From positions 372,001-436,000 of the forward strand of contig NZ_BMUI01000004.1 in the NCBI RefSeq assembly GCF_014650115.1: DNA of 64,000 nt. The letters run 5' to 3'. Every line of letters starts with the position of its first letter. Within the stretch, counting starts at the first letter, position 1. Under the pieces are notes generated by a model, which worked only from the letters and a program-made list of their open reading frames with translations, did not search any database and was not told the origin of the DNA. The DNA is from Streptomyces olivaceoviridis (GTDB lineage Bacteria; Actinomycetota; Actinomycetes; Streptomycetales; Streptomycetaceae). Both the position numbers and the translations under genes were made by a program. Positions 53,648 to 62,944 of this stretch are shown piece by piece.

Positions 53648-56600
53648 ATGTACGAGCTGTCCCGGGTCCGCCTCTACTCCATCGGTCCCGCCGGTGCGCG
53701 CTACGCCGACACCGTGCTGGACCTGCGGGGTGTCGGGGAGCCCGTGCCCGACCCGGCGCCCACGCAGGTGGAGTTCTTCGAGGAGGAGCCGTCCGGTCCG
53801 CCGCGCCGGCCCGCGCCCGCCGGCGTGCTGTTCCTGGAGAACGGCGGCGGCAAGTCCGTCCTGCTCAAGCTGATCTTCTCGGTGATGCTGCCGGGCCACC
53901 GCAACACCCTCGGCGGCGCCAGCTCCGGCGTGCTGCGCAAGTTCCTGCTCGCCGACGACTGCGGCCACGTGGCCCTGGAGTGGCAGCACGTGCTGACCGG
54001 CGAGTGCGTGGTCGTCGGCAAGGTCAGCGAGTGGCGCGGCCGGCAGGTCTCCAACGACCCGCGCAAGTTCGCCGAGGCCTGGTACTCCTTCCGGCCCGGC
54101 CCCGGCCTCAGCCTGGACAACCTGCCCGTGGCCGAGTCCACCGCCGTACGGCCGCCCGTCGAGGGCGCCTCGGGCGCGCACGGCCGCCGCCGCACCATGA
54201 AGGGCTTCCGCGACGCCCTCATGGAGGCCGGCAAGGTCTACCCGCACCTGGAGGTGCACTGGGAGGAGATCCACGAGCGCTGGACCGAACACCTCGGCGA
54301 CCTCGGACTCGACCCCGAACTCTTCCGCTACCAGCGCGAGATGAACGCCGACGAGGGCGAGGCGGCCGGCCTCTTCGCGGTCAAGAAGGACTCCGACTTC
54401 ACCGACCTGCTGCTGCGCGCGGTCACCGACACCCGGGACACCGACGGCCTCGCCGACCTCGTCAGCGGCTTCGGCAACAAGCTCGGCCGGCGTGCCGAGC
54501 TGATCGCCGAACGGGACTTCACCGCGGGCTCGGTCGACCTGCTCGGCCGGATCGTGGAAGCCGCCGAGGCGCGTTCACGCGCGCGTGACGTCCACGCGGG
54601 CGCCGAGCGCCGCACCCGCACGCTGGCCCGGCGGCTGTCGGCGCGAGCCGTGCGGGAGCGGATCCGGGCCGCCGACCTCGCCCAGCGGGTGACGGCCGCC
54701 GCGTACGCCGTCACGCATTCCGAGGGCGCCCGCGAACGCAGCGCCCTCATCGCCGCCGAACTCGCCTACCGGCACGCCTCCCTGGCGCTGGCCGCCGCCG
54801 AGAAGTCCGCCGCCGCGCAGAAGCGCGAACTCGCCGACGCCCGCACCCTGCACTCCGCCTGGCAGGCCGCCGAGGCCGTACTGCGCCACCGGGCCGCCGC
54901 CGACCGTGTCGCGCGCGTGTCCGCCGCCATCCAGGAGGCCGAACGGGACGCGGCCCCCGCGCTGGCCGCCCGCGCCAAGGCCGCCGTGGACCTCGTACGG
55001 GCCCTGCACACCGCCGCAGGCAGCGCCGAGGCCCTCGCCAACGAGGAGGAGGAGCGCTCCGCGTCCCTTCAGGAGGTCAGCGACTCCGCCTACCGGGACT
55101 CCACCGCCGCCGCCACCGAGGCGCAGCGGGCCCGCAGCGAGGCCGGGCACCTGCGCCAGCGGCTCGCCGAGGTCGAGCAGGAGACCGCCGAGGCCGTCCG
55201 CGCGGGCTGGCTGGACGACAGCGCCCCGGACGCCGACCCGGCGCGCGCCGCGCTCGCCGCCAGCGACGCCGAGAAGACCGCCGTGGCCGCCTGGGACGCG
55301 GCCCGCGAGACCGCCCGCAAGGCCACCGAGCACGCGCGCGAAGCGGCCTCCGCCGAATCCCGCGCGGAGCTGACGGCGGCCCGCGCGGCGGACGCGGCGA
55401 CCGCCGCCGAGCGCGCCCACGAGGCCGAGCGGCGCCTCGCGGAGTCGCTGGCCGTCGAGGAACGGCTCGCGGAACTGCTGAGCCTGCCGGGCGCGCCGGG
55501 CGTGGCACGGGTGCCCGCGCCCCGGACGGAAGAAGCCGGCACCACGCGCGCACCGGCCGGCGAGACCGCCCACGGCGCTCTCACCCCCGAGGAACTCGAC
55601 CGCGTCGCCGACGAGTTGCGCGAACTCCTCGACGACGCCGTGTCCACCGCCGAACGGCACCTGTTCGACCTGCGTACGGCCGCCGCCGACGACGCCCGCA
55701 TCCTCGGCGCCCTCGGTGACGGCGGGCTGCTGCCGCCCGGCCCGGACGTGCTGGCCACCGTCGAGTTCCTCGGCGAACACGGCATCCCCGCACTGCCCGG
55801 CTGGCGCTACCTGGCACAGGCCGTCGACCCCGCCGACCACGCGCGCGTCCTCGCCGCCCGCCCGGAACTGGTCGACGGTGTGATCATCACCGACCCGGAC
55901 ACGCACGCGCGTGCCCGTGAGGCCCTCGGTGACGCCGCCCTGCTGCCCCGCTCCGCCGTCGCCGTCGGCACCGCCGCCGCGTTGCTCGCCCCGCCCCCCG
56001 CCCAGGGCAGCACCCCTGGTGACGTGTTCCTCGTGCCGCCGAACCCGGCCATGCACGACGAGCACGCCGCCGACGAGGAACGCCAGGCACTGCGCGGCCG
56101 GGCCACCGCACGCGACGAGGAGATCCGCGTCCTCGCCGCCCGCCTCGGCAAGGACCGCGAACTGGCCGCGCGGCTCGCCTCCTGGCGCACCGGCTGCCCC
56201 GCCGGGCACCTCACCGAGCTGGCCCGGGCCGCCGAGCAGGCCCGCGCCTTCGCCGAGGAGACCGAGGCCGAACTCGCCGAGGCACGCACGGTACGGGCGG
56301 AGGCCGACGAGTCCGCCGCCGAGGCCGCCCGGATCCGCGACGAACGGCAGGAGGCCGCGCAGAAGGCCCGGCGCGCCGCCGACGCCCTGGCCGGCCTCGC
56401 CTTCCGGCTCCGCGAACGCGCCGGCTGGCAGGTGAGGCTCCGTGAACTCGCCGACGAGGCCGCCGAGTCCGAGGCCCGCGCCCAGACCTGCCTGGACCGC
56501 GCCCGCGCCGCCGACGAGGACCGGCGCGCCGCCCAGCGCGCCGCCGACGACGCCCGCCGCACCGCGCGCGCCCTGCGCGCCGAGCGCGCCGAGATCGCCG

Positions 56601-58279
56601 GCGCCCCCGACGACGTACCCGTCGACGACGAGGACGCCCCGAGGGCGTCCCTGCCCGCCCTCCGCGAGGCCTACCGGGCCGCCTCCCAGGTGTACGAGAA
56701 GGTCGGCGTCGGTGCCGACCTGCGCGCCGAGCAGGCCCGCGCGGAGAGCGACGAGAGCGCCGCCCGCGCCGAACTGGACCGGCTCAGCAACAAGGTCCGC
56801 ACCCGCGCCGAGCAACTGCTCCAGTCGCCCGACGGTGCCGACGGGCCCTCCCGGCAGGCCGCCGCCGCACGCGCGGAGGAGCTGGTGCAGCTCCTGGAGA
56901 CCCGGATGTCGACCGCGAGCGAGCAGCTCGGCCGGCTGCGCGGCGAGGCCGAGCGGCACGCGCCCGAGGACGGCGGGGCGCACACGAAGCTGCCCGAGGA
57001 ACTCGTCCCGCGCGACGCCGAGCACGCCCAGGCGCTGCTGCGCACCGCCACGGCCGAACTCGCCGCGCGCGCCGAGGCGCTGGCCGAGGCCCGCGAGGCG
57101 CACGCGGAGCTGCTGGACGCCCACCGCGCCGCCGAGGACGCGGCCGGCGGCTTCGACGAGATCGCCGCCATGCTCCGCGACCTGCTGCGCGAACACGCCC
57201 CGGAGGAGGAGCAGGAGGAGCCGGAGCCGTACCCGGGCACCCTGGAGGAGGCCCGGCACTCCGCCGCCGAGGCCCGCCGTTCGCTGCGGGGCTGTGCCGC
57301 CGACCTGTCCGCCGCCGAGGCGGCCGTGCGCGAGGCGAGCGACGTCCTCGTCCGGCACGCCAACTCCACGCGCTACGAGCAGGTCCGCACCCCCGCCCGG
57401 CAGCAGATCCGCGAACTGCCCGCCTCCGCGCTGCCCGAACACGCCCAGAAGTGGGCGGACGCCTTCGCGCCCCGGCTGCGCGTCCTGACCGACGAGCTGG
57501 CCCAGCTGGAGCGCAACCGCGACTCGATCGTGGACCGGCTGCGCGGTCTCGTGGAGTCGGCGCTCGCCACCCTGCGCTCCGCCCAGCGCCTCTCCCGGCT
57601 GCCGGAGGGGCTCGGCGAGTGGTCCGGCCAGGAGTTCCTGCGCATCCGCTTCGAGGAACCCGACCACGCCACGCTCACCGAACGGCTCGGCGAGGTCATC
57701 GACGAGGCCACGCGTGCGGCCGTCAGGAAGAACTCCGACCTGCGCCGTGACGGCATGTCCCTGCTGCTGCGCGGCGTCGCGGCGGCGCTCCAGCCGAAGG
57801 GCGTGGCCGTCGAGATCCTCAAGCCCGACGCCGTGCTGCGCGCCGAACGCGTCCCCGTCGGGCAGATGGGGGACGTCTTCTCCGGCGGCCAGCTCCTCAC
57901 GGCGGCCATCGCCCTGTACTGCACGATGGCCGCGCTGCGCTCGAACGACCGGGGCAGGGACAAGCACCGGCACGCCGGCACGCTGTTCCTGGACAACCCG
58001 ATCGGCCGGGCCAACGCGACCTACCTGCTCGAACTCCAGCGAGCGGTGTCCGACGCGCTGGGCGTCCAGCTGCTCTACACCACCGGTCTGTTCGACACCA
58101 CCGCCCTCGCCGAGTTCCCCCTGGTCATCCGCCTGCGCAACGACGCCGACCTCCGGGCCGGCCTGAAGTACATCAGCGTGGAGGAACACCTCCGGCCCGG
58201 GTTGCCCCAGCAGCCCCAGGCCGGGGAGGCGGTGCACAGCGAGATCACGGCGACGAGGATGTACAAGAAGCCGGCCTGA
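53648..58279 (+). CDS. SMC/MukB/JetC-like coiled-coil ATPase
   Basis: A 1543-residue protein. Walker A is FLENGGGKSVLLKL (GGGKS 66-70); the ABC signature FSGGQ is at 1411-1415 after GQMGDV; Walker B is LFLDNPIG (Asp 1449), but the next residue, normally the catalytic Glu, is Asn 1450. Between the heads lie two Ala/Glu/Arg-rich coiled coils around a globular hinge-like section at about 670-815. This is the architecture of MukB, MksB and JetC. Complexes of this kind extrude DNA loops for chromosome organisation or cut plasmids when coupled to JetD. No JetD gene is next to it. Confidence 0.85.
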   Translation: MYELSRVRLYSIGPAGARYADTVLDLRGVGEPVPDPAPTQVEFFEEEPSGPPRRPAPAGVLFLENGGGKSVLLKLIFSVMLPGHRNTLGGASSGVLRKFLLADDCGHVALEWQHVLTGECVVVGKVSEWRGRQVSNDPRKFAEAWYSFRPGPGLSLDNLPVAESTAVRPPVEGASGAHGRRRTMKGFRDALMEAGKVYPHLEVHWEEIHERWTEHLGDLGLDPELFRYQREMNADEGEAAGLFAVKKDSDFTDLLLRAVTDTRDTDGLADLVSGFGNKLGRRAELIAERDFTAGSVDLLGRIVEAAEARSRARDVHAGAERRTRTLARRLSARAVRERIRAADLAQRVTAAAYAVTHSEGARERSALIAAELAYRHASLALAAAEKSAAAQKRELADARTLHSAWQAAEAVLRHRAAADRVARVSAAIQEAERDAAPALAARAKAAVDLVRALHTAAGSAEALANEEEERSASLQEVSDSAYRDSTAAATEAQRARSEAGHLRQRLAEVEQETAEAVRAGWLDDSAPDADPARAALAASDAEKTAVAAWDAARETARKATEHAREAASAESRAELTAARAADAATAAERAHEAERRLAESLAVEERLAELLSLPGAPGVARVPAPRTEEAGTTRAPAGETAHGALTPEELDRVADELRELLDDAVSTAERHLFDLRTAAADDARILGALGDGGLLPPGPDVLATVEFLGEHGIPALPGWRYLAQAVDPADHARVLAARPELVDGVIITDPDTHARAREALGDAALLPRSAVAVGTAAALLAPPPAQGSTPGDVFLVPPNPAMHDEHAADEERQALRGRATARDEEIRVLAARLGKDRELAARLASWRTGCPAGHLTELARAAEQARAFAEETEAELAEARTVRAEADESAAEAARIRDERQEAAQKARRAADALAGLAFRLRERAGWQVRLRELADEAAESEARAQTCLDRARAADEDRRAAQRAADDARRTARALRAERAEIAGAPDDVPVDDEDAPRASLPALREAYRAASQVYEKVGVGADLRAEQARAESDESAARAELDRLSNKVRTRAEQLLQSPDGADGPSRQAAAARAEELVQLLETRMSTASEQLGRLRGEAERHAPEDGGAHTKLPEELVPRDAEHAQALLRTATAELAARAEALAEAREAHAELLDAHRAAEDAAGGFDEIAAMLRDLLREHAPEEEQEEPEPYPGTLEEARHSAAEARRSLRGCAADLSAAEAAVREASDVLVRHANSTRYEQVRTPARQQIRELPASALPEHAQKWADAFAPRLRVLTDELAQLERNRDSIVDRLRGLVESALATLRSAQRLSRLPEGLGEWSGQEFLRIRFEEPDHATLTERLGEVIDEATRAAVRKNSDLRRDGMSLLLRGVAAALQPKGVAVEILKPDAVLRAERVPVGQMGDVFSGGQLLTAAIALYCTMAALRSNDRGRDKHRHAGTLFLDNPIGRANATYLLELQRAVSDALGVQLLYTTGLFDTTALAEFPLVIRLRNDADLRAGLKYISVEEHLRPGLPQQPQAGEAVHSEITATRMYKKPA

Positions 58280-58303
58280 TCCATGGGTTGACCGGTCCGT
58301 TGA

Positions 58304-59854
58304 TCAAGCATCCGCCTTGATCAGGTCGGCACACTTCTCGCCGATCATCATCGTCGTGATGCACGGGTTGACGGCGATCAGGTCGGGCATCACCGAGCCG
58401 TCGGCGACCCGCAGCCCCTCGACCCCCTTGACCCGCAACCGCGCGTCCAGCGGGGCCGAGGGGTCGTCGTCGGCGCCCATCTTCACGGTGCAGGACGGGT
58501 GGTAGACGGTGTTGTGCGTCTTGTGGACGTAGTCCAGCAACTCGTCGTCCGTGCGGACGTCCGGTCCCGGCGCCAGCTCGGCGCCCGCCCAGCCGCTCAG
58601 CGCCGGCTGCGCGGCGATACGGCGGGCCAGCCTCAGGCCGTACGTCATCACCCGTACGTCGTGCTCGTGCGTGAAGTAGCGCGGATCCACCTTCGGCTTG
58701 TCCCGGTAGTCCCGCGTCCGCAGCCGTACCGTGCCCCGCGACTTCGCCTTCGTCACGTTGGGGGTGAGGCAGAACGCGTTCTCCGACGTCGGGTAGCCCC
58801 AGCGCGCGGTGTTCATGTCGAACGGCACCGACCCGTAGTGGAACATCAGATCGGGCCGGTCCAGGCCGGGCTCGGTGTCGTAGAAGACGCCCGCCTCCCA
58901 CCACTGGCTGGACGTGGTGGTCATCGGCTGCTCCGCCTCCCACATGATCACCCCCTCGGGGTGGTCCTGGAGGTTCTCGCCGACGCCCGGGGCGTCCACC
59001 ACGACCTCGACGCCGACCTCGCGCAGATGCCCGGCCGGGCCGATGCCGGACAGCATCAGCAGCTTGGGGGAGTCGATCGAGCCGCAGGAGACGATCACCT
59101 CGCGCCGGGCCCGTACCGTGCGCGTGTGCACCAGATCGGGGTCCAGGTACTCGGCCCCCACGCACCGCCGCCCCTCCAGCACCAGCTTCTTGGCCCGCAC
59201 CCCGGTCCGGACGTCCAGGTTCGGACGTTTGCCGAGGACGGGGTGGAGGTACGCGACCGACGAGGACTGGCGGATGTTGTTCTCGTCGGAGTTGATCTGG
59301 AACCAGTTGGCCCCGCGCACCACCGTTTTGCCGGTGTTGAACGGGACCGTCGGTATACCGGCCTGCGCACATGCCTCCAGCAGGGCCGCGCCGCACGGGT
59401 CCCCGCCCTTCAGCGTGCGCAGCTTCACGGGGCCGGTGCGGCCGTGGTGGTCGCCGGGCGCGTCGTTGTTCTCCAGCCGCCGGTACAGCGGGAACAGGTC
59501 GGCCGCGCTCCAGCCCGTACAGCCCTGGGCCGTCCAGTCGTCCAGGTCCTCCGCGGGCGCCCAGAAGGCGATGCAGGAGTTGTGCGACGAACAGCCGCCC
59601 AGCACCTTCGCGCGCGCGTGCCGCATGAAACTGTTGCCGCTGGCCTGCGGCTCGACCGGGTAGTCCCAGTCGTAACCGGACTCCAGCAGTCCCATCCAGC
59701 GCTCCAGCCTGAGGACGTCGTCGTCGCCGACGTCGCTGGGGCCCGCCTCCAGCACGCACACCGTCACCGAGGGGTCCTCGGAGAGCCGGGCGGCCACGAC
59801 GTTGCCCGCGGTGCCGCCACCGACCACGACGTAGTCGAACTCATCGATGCTCAT
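58304..59854 (-). CDS. codA: GMC oxidoreductase, choline oxidase-like
   Basis: A 516-residue flavoprotein. YVVVGGGTAGNVVAARLSE is the FAD fold. FMRHARAKVLGGCSSHNSCIAFWAP matches Arthrobacter choline oxidase, including the His that covalently binds FAD (His 91) and the following Ser 93. NENAF-, VIMWEAEQPM (Glu for substrate amine) and HNTVYHPSCTVKMG...NPCITTMMIGE (His-Asn pair) are also present. It would oxidise choline through betaine aldehyde to glycine betaine. It ends the operon and faces the SMC-like gene tail to tail. Confidence 0.88.
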   Translation of the reverse strand: MSIDEFDYVVVGGGTAGNVVAARLSEDPSVTVCVLEAGPSDVGDDDVLRLERWMGLLESGYDWDYPVEPQASGNSFMRHARAKVLGGCSSHNSCIAFWAPAEDLDDWTAQGCTGWSAADLFPLYRRLENNDAPGDHHGRTGPVKLRTLKGGDPCGAALLEACAQAGIPTVPFNTGKTVVRGANWFQINSDENNIRQSSSVAYLHPVLGKRPNLDVRTGVRAKKLVLEGRRCVGAEYLDPDLVHTRTVRARREVIVSCGSIDSPKLLMLSGIGPAGHLREVGVEVVVDAPGVGENLQDHPEGVIMWEAEQPMTTTSSQWWEAGVFYDTEPGLDRPDLMFHYGSVPFDMNTARWGYPTSENAFCLTPNVTKAKSRGTVRLRTRDYRDKPKVDPRYFTHEHDVRVMTYGLRLARRIAAQPALSGWAGAELAPGPDVRTDDELLDYVHKTHNTVYHPSCTVKMGADDDPSAPLDARLRVKGVEGLRVADGSVMPDLIAVNPCITTMMIGEKCADLIKADA

Positions 59855-59886
59855 GTGACCTCCTGGTCAGCCGGAATCGGGCGGGA

Positions 59887-61458
59887 TCACTCGGCCGCGG
59901 GGGCGGCGAGGGGAGGGGGCGGGGCGGTTGCCGCGGCGTCCAGACGGTGCTCGGCGAGGACACCGGTGCGGTGCCGCTGGACGAACCAGTAGTAGGCGAA
60001 TCCGCCGCCCGCGATGACCGCGACGAAGAGGACCGCGCCCCAGCGCAGGTACCAGTGGTACGGCGCGGACGCGTTGTAGACGGCGGCGCGCGGCCAGATC
60101 AGGTTGACCGTCATCGCCACGCCCCAGACCACCGCGACGATGTTGACGGGCAGTCCCCAGCGGCCGAGCGAGAACCTGCCCTCGTCCGCGGGCCGCCATG
60201 TGCCGCGCAGCCGGGCCACCAGCATCGGCCCGGTGACGCCCAGGTAGGCGAGGTAGATCATGATGATGCCGATGCTGGTGACGACCGTGAAGATCTGCGG
60301 CTGGCGGATGTTGACCACGAGGATCGCCAGCGCCAGCACGCCGATGATCACGGCCGGCAGGACCGGGGTCTGGAAACGGGGGCTGACCCGCGCCATCAGC
60401 GAGGACGCGGGCAGGTTGTTGTCGCGGGCCATCGCGAACGCCAGCCGGATCGCCGCCGTGTGCACGGCCAGTGCGCACACCGTGACCGCGATCAGCACGC
60501 ACCACAGCATCGCCTTGCCCGCTGTCGGGCCGAGCACGTCCAGCACGACGTATTGCAGGCCGTCGGTGGAGAGCTTGTCGCCCTTGAGGCTGGAGACGCT
60601 CATGAGCGCCAGCAGCAGCACCAGCCCGCCCAGGACGAACGAGGCGACGATCGCGCGGATGATCGCGCGCGGAGCGTTCCGGGACGGGTCCAGGCACTCC
60701 TCGCCGAGGGAGGAGGCGGTGTCGAAGCCGTACATGACGTACGCGGACGCCAGCGAGGCCACCAGGAAGGCGCCGAGGTAACCCGTTGAGTAACCGGCTC
60801 CCGTGTGGTTCGTCTGCATGACGACGTGAGGACCACGGGTGATGTGGACGGCGAAGAGGATGATCAATACAACCGTCGCGATCAACTCGATGAAGACGCC
60901 CGCCGTGTTGATCGTGGCCATCAGCTTGACGCCGAACGCGTTGACCAGCGTGGTGAACAGGATCAACACGGCCGCGAGCACGACCGCGTTGGTCGCCACG
61001 TCGTACGTGCCGGTGCCGTCCCCGACGAACTGGAAGACGGAGGAGATCTGCGGCAGCGTCAGCTGATAGGCCAGCGCGACCGCCGAGATGGACACGATGG
61101 ACGCGATCAACATCATCCACCCGGCGAGCCAGCCGAGATGCGGATTGCCGATCTTCTTCGACCAGTTGTAGACCGAGCCGGCCACCGGGTAGCGGGCGGC
61201 CAGTTCGGCGAAGCACAGGGCCACCGTGAACTGGCCGACGAACACCATCGGCCACGACCACCAGTAGGCGGGGCCGCCGCTGCCGTAGCCGAAGTAGAAC
61301 AGCTGGAAGGTGCCGGTCAGGATGGAGATGTAGCTGATGCCGGCGGCGAAGGTGTGGAAGTGGCCGAGGGTGCGCCTGAGTTCGGGCTTGTAGCCGAACT
61401 CGGCGAGTTCGGCGTCGTCGTGGTGGTGCGGGCCTGGCGATTGCTCGGTGGTCGTCAT
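59887..61458 (-). CDS. APC family permease, probable choline/amino acid transporter
   Basis: A 523-residue protein with about twelve transmembrane helices (HTFAAGISYISILTGTFQLFYFGYGSGGP is the family's first region; FDTASSLGEECLDPSRNAPRAII is the typical loop). His-rich N-terminus (PHHHDDAEL). Location between choline oxidase and betaine-aldehyde dehydrogenase suggests choline or betaine uptake. ATG 61458. Confidence 0.88.
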   Translation of the reverse strand: MTTTEQSPGPHHHDDAELAEFGYKPELRRTLGHFHTFAAGISYISILTGTFQLFYFGYGSGGPAYWWSWPMVFVGQFTVALCFAELAARYPVAGSVYNWSKKIGNPHLGWLAGWMMLIASIVSISAVALAYQLTLPQISSVFQFVGDGTGTYDVATNAVVLAAVLILFTTLVNAFGVKLMATINTAGVFIELIATVVLIILFAVHITRGPHVVMQTNHTGAGYSTGYLGAFLVASLASAYVMYGFDTASSLGEECLDPSRNAPRAIIRAIVASFVLGGLVLLLALMSVSSLKGDKLSTDGLQYVVLDVLGPTAGKAMLWCVLIAVTVCALAVHTAAIRLAFAMARDNNLPASSLMARVSPRFQTPVLPAVIIGVLALAILVVNIRQPQIFTVVTSIGIIMIYLAYLGVTGPMLVARLRGTWRPADEGRFSLGRWGLPVNIVAVVWGVAMTVNLIWPRAAVYNASAPYHWYLRWGAVLFVAVIAGGGFAYYWFVQRHRTGVLAEHRLDAAATAPPPPLAAPAAE

Positions 61459-61477
61459 GAGCGGCCTCCTCTGGCTG

Positions 61478-62944
61478 TCAGTCGAACCAGCCCTGCGGTG
61501 CCGGCGCGGTGTTGCGCCAGATGTGTTTCGTCTCGCGGTACTCGGCGAGCCCCGCCGGTCCGAGTTCGCGCCCGAACCCGGACTGCTTGTAACCACCCCA
61601 CTCGGCCTGCGGCACGTACGGGTGGTAGTCGTTGATCCAGACCGTGCCGAGCCGCAGCTGCCCCGCGACCCGCGCGGCCCTGGCCTCGTCGCCGGTCCAG
61701 ACGGCACCCGCGAGGCCGTAGACCGTGTCGTCGGCGAGCCGGACGGCCTCCTCCTCGCCGGTGAACCGTTCGACGGTCAGCACCGGCCCGAAGGACTCCT
61801 CCTGGACGACGGACATGGCGCTCGTGCACTCGTCCAGGACGGTCGGCAGGTAGTAGAAGCCCTCGTCGTAGCCGGGGCCGGCGGGCCGGGCGCCGCCGCA
61901 GCGCAGCACCGCGCCCTCCGCCAGCCCCCGCGCCACATATGCCTCCACCTTGGCCCGGTGCGCCGCGGAGATCAGCGGCCCGGTCCGTGCCCGCTCGTCG
62001 AACGGCCCGCCCAGCCGGATCAGCCGCGCCCGCCGGACGACCTCGTCCACGAACCGGTCGTGCAGCGCGTCCTCGACCAGCAGCCGGGCCCCGGCGGAGC
62101 ACACCTGCCCGGAGTGCAGGAAGACGGCGGTGAGCGCCATGTCGACCGCGGCCTCGAAGTCGGCGTCCGCGAAGACGATGTTGGGGTTCTTGCCGCCGAG
62201 TTCGAGCGCGACCTTCTTCACCGTGCCGGCCGCCGCCGCCATCAGCCGGCGGCCGGTGTGCAGACCGCCGGTGAAGGAGACCATGTCGACGTCCGGATGG
62301 TCGGCCAGCGGGGCGCCCGCCTCCGGCCCGGCGCCCAGCACCAGATTGGCCACGCCCGGCGGCAGCCCCGCCTCCGCCAGCAGCCGGACCAGGTGGATCG
62401 CGGTGTGCGGGGTCAGCTCGCTCGGCTTCAGGACGAAGGTGTTGCCGGCCGCGAGCGCGGGGGCGACCTTCCACGCGGACTGGAGCAGCGGGTAGTTCCA
62501 CGGCGTGATCAGGGCGCAGACGCCGACCGGTTCGTGCACCACCCGGCTGTCGACGTCCGCCCGCCCGGTGTCGATCACCCGGCCGGTCTCGCTCGCGACC
62601 AGCCGCCCGAAGTAGCGGAAGCAGTCCACGACGTCGTCCACGTCGTACGCGCTCTCCACCAGCCGCTTGCCCGTGTCCAGGGACTCGGCGCGGGCCAGGG
62701 CGTCCTTGTCCCGTGCGAGGAGCCCGGCGACCCGCAGGAGCAGGTCACCGCGCTCGGCGGCCGGCGTGTGCGGCCAGGGGCCGGTGTCGAAGGCGCGCCG
62801 GGCCGCAGCGACGGCCTCCACGGTGTCCTTGCCGCCCGCCTCGTCCACGACGCCCACCAGGGAGCTGTCGGCCGGGCAGCGGATCTCCCGGGTGCGCTCG
62901 TCCAGGGCGCCCCGCCACGCACCGTCGATGAACAGGTCAGGCAT
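61478..62944 (-). CDS. Aldehyde dehydrogenase, betaine-aldehyde type
   Basis: A 488-residue NAD(P)-dependent enzyme with VLKPSELTP, VALELGGKNPNIV (catalytic Glu), SGQVCSAGARLLVED (nucleophilic Cys) and EESFGPVL. This fits betaine aldehyde dehydrogenase. Because choline oxidase can carry out both steps, it may complete the second one or oxidise another aldehyde. ATG 62944 overlaps the Rieske gene stop by 8 bp. Confidence 0.9.
   Translation of the reverse strand: MPDLFIDGAWRGALDERTREIRCPADSSLVGVVDEAGGKDTVEAVAAARRAFDTGPWPHTPAAERGDLLLRVAGLLARDKDALARAESLDTGKRLVESAYDVDDVVDCFRYFGRLVASETGRVIDTGRADVDSRVVHEPVGVCALITPWNYPLLQSAWKVAPALAAGNTFVLKPSELTPHTAIHLVRLLAEAGLPPGVANLVLGAGPEAGAPLADHPDVDMVSFTGGLHTGRRLMAAAAGTVKKVALELGGKNPNIVFADADFEAAVDMALTAVFLHSGQVCSAGARLLVEDALHDRFVDEVVRRARLIRLGGPFDERARTGPLISAAHRAKVEAYVARGLAEGAVLRCGGARPAGPGYDEGFYYLPTVLDECTSAMSVVQEESFGPVLTVERFTGEEEAVRLADDTVYGLAGAVWTGDEARAARVAGQLRLGTVWINDYHPYVPQAEWGGYKQSGFGRELGPAGLAEYRETKHIWRNTAPAPQGWFD

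Noticed and set aside
54575-58237. A 1220-codon open frame antisense to the SMC-like ATPase gene
   Set aside because: Long antisense frames are common at this GC content; its protein is Gly/Ala/Arg-biased with no domain, and the sense frame has Walker A, signature and Walker B motifs.
51127-58279. A complete Wadjet (JetABCD) defence system
   Set aside because: No JetD-like nuclease gene follows or precedes; the neighbours are a GntR gene and a choline oxidase.
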